A stretch of DNA of 6,790 nt from Methanosphaera sp. rholeuAM74 (GTDB lineage Archaea > Methanobacteriota > Methanobacteria > Methanobacteriales > Methanobacteriaceae). The stretch's first letter is position 1; each line of letters begins with the position of its first letter. The DNA is taken from assembly GCA_003266075.1 (NCBI GenBank), contig MUZZ01000044.1:1-6790 (forward strand), written 5' to 3'. Positions 6,305-6,790 of this stretch are shown one piece after another. Under the pieces are notes generated by a model. That model was not told where the DNA came from. It saw nothing but the letters and a program-made list of their open reading frames with translations, and did no database searches. The position numbers were made by a program, and so were the translations under genes.

Positions 6305-6367
6305 TTTCACACAACCTAGCTTTGTTACTCCTATATTTGTATTTCTAAATTCTTATTATTTTGTGTG

Positions 6368-6376
6368 TAAATATTT
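6368..6376 (-). promoter_or_regulatory. Candidate TATA box of the phosphonate operon
   Basis: The minus strand reads AAATATTTA about 64 bp before the ATG at 6304, which would leave a leader of roughly 35-40 nt. It is the best TATA-like sequence in the gap between the DUF2304 gene and the operon. The whole gap is A/T-rich, so this is tentative. Confidence 0.3.
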
Positions 6377-6390
6377 GTTCAAATAAAATT

Positions 6391-6435
6391 AAAAAAAGAG
6401 TGACTTTATGGGGGTAAAATCATGGATAATTTTAC
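6391..6435 (-). terminator. Candidate terminator after the DUF2304 gene
   Basis: A perfect 7-bp inverted repeat (GTAAAAT / ATTTTAC, 6414-6420 and 6429-6435) with an 8-nt loop spans the stop codon. Read on the minus strand, it is followed 16 bp later by a T7 run (6391-6397), the usual archaeal termination signal. It would separate the DUF2304 transcript from the phosphonate operon, although read-through is possible. Confidence 0.4.
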
Positions 6436-6773
6436 TCTTCTTGGTCCTTCTGGTGGTTACGTATAGCTAGTTCACTTACCAGCTCATTGATTCTCTTTTT
6501 CTGGTCGTCAATCTTGTTGTATAGCTTGAATATTATGTAGAATATGAATATGATTGACACTATATACAGTGCGTCGAGTCCACGTCCAAGACCTGTGAGA
6601 GAGGCAATGGTCACACTAATACCTGGAAATAGTGCTACGAGGATAACAACAAACCATACGAGTATCCATAGGATAAGTGTTCCTAGGCTGAAGCTCTCAT
6701 CATGGTAACGTCTGACACCAATAAAAATCGCTAAAAGACTTACAAGTATTAAAACAATCTGGTAAATATACAT
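6432..6773 (-). CDS. DUF2304-type small membrane protein
   Basis: A 113-residue membrane protein with three hydrophobic segments at about residues 3-20, 27-49 and 66-84, then a charged, probably coiled-coil tail (NKIDDQKKRINELVSELAIR). This size, order and tail match the DUF2304 family, whose members usually sit directly beside family 2 glycosyltransferases that use lipid-linked sugars. Its exact biochemical role is unknown; a scaffold or partner for such a transferase in the cell membrane is the usual guess. ATG 6773 has GGGAG at the very edge of the window, about 12 bp upstream, so a same-strand gene probably lies just to the right. The gene is 128 bp from the phosphonate operon and reads the same way, which hints that activated phosphonate is used in surface glycan assembly. 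The family call rests on overall character, not on catalytic residues. Confidence 0.7.
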   Translation of the reverse strand: MYIYQIVLILVSLLAIFIGVRRYHDESFSLGTLILWILVWFVVILVALFPGISVTIASLTGLGRGLDALYIVSIIFIFYIIFKLYNKIDDQKKRINELVSELAIRNHQKDQEE

Positions 6774-6790
6774 CTTACTTCTAAACTCCC

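Noticed and set aside
6305..6310. GTG start at 6310 for the PntC-like gene
   Set aside because: It would leave only about 3 bp to the AGGT box, while ATG 6304 gives normal spacing and the usual family N-terminus.
1..6790. CRISPR array, tRNA or rRNA genes
   Set aside because: No regularly spaced direct repeats and no tRNA- or rRNA-like conserved blocks were seen on either strand by eye.

Overview
The window looks like a piece of a low-GC archaeal genome, most likely a host-associated methanogen of the order Methanobacteriales (Methanosphaera-like). The evidence is compact minus-strand operons, Shine-Dalgarno boxes of the AGGAGG/AGGGAG type, A/C-rich sense strands with heavy use of ATA, CTA and ACA codons, oligo-T termination signals and TATA-like elements. 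The taxonomic call is inference from composition and gene style, not from a marker gene.

All intact genes lie on the minus strand, so they read from right to left. At the right edge (6432-6773) is a small DUF2304-type membrane protein of the kind found beside glycosyltransferases. After a 120-140 bp gap with a candidate terminator and promoter comes the core of the window, a tightly coupled four-gene operon (6304 to 2022). Its genes are a PntC/LicC-like nucleotidylyltransferase, a two-domain protein joining a HxGH cytidylyltransferase to phosphoenolpyruvate mutase, a thiamine-diphosphate phosphonopyruvate decarboxylase, and an iron-type alcohol dehydrogenase. Spacings are a 4-bp ATGA overlap, 16 bp and 2 bp.

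Read as a pathway: PepM turns phosphoenolpyruvate into phosphonopyruvate, the decarboxylase drives this to phosphonoacetaldehyde, and the dehydrogenase reduces that to 2-hydroxyethylphosphonate (HEP). One or both nucleotidylyltransferases would then activate HEP as a CMP ester for transfer to a lipid or surface polymer. The arrangement parallels Fom1-Fom2-FomC of fosfomycin producers, with an additional PntC-like enzyme. No fosfomycin tailoring gene is present in the window, and no 2-aminoethylphosphonate transaminase.

The left third (1-2021) is a decayed accessory region. It holds a nuclease-like gene broken by at least two frameshifts (1-657), an intact unknown 119-residue gene (689-1048), a poly-G tract of 12 inside the start of a tiny reading frame (1210-1309), and a plus-strand transposase remnant with internal stops (1409-1690). 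A non-coding stretch with a hairpin follows and may end the phosphonate operon.
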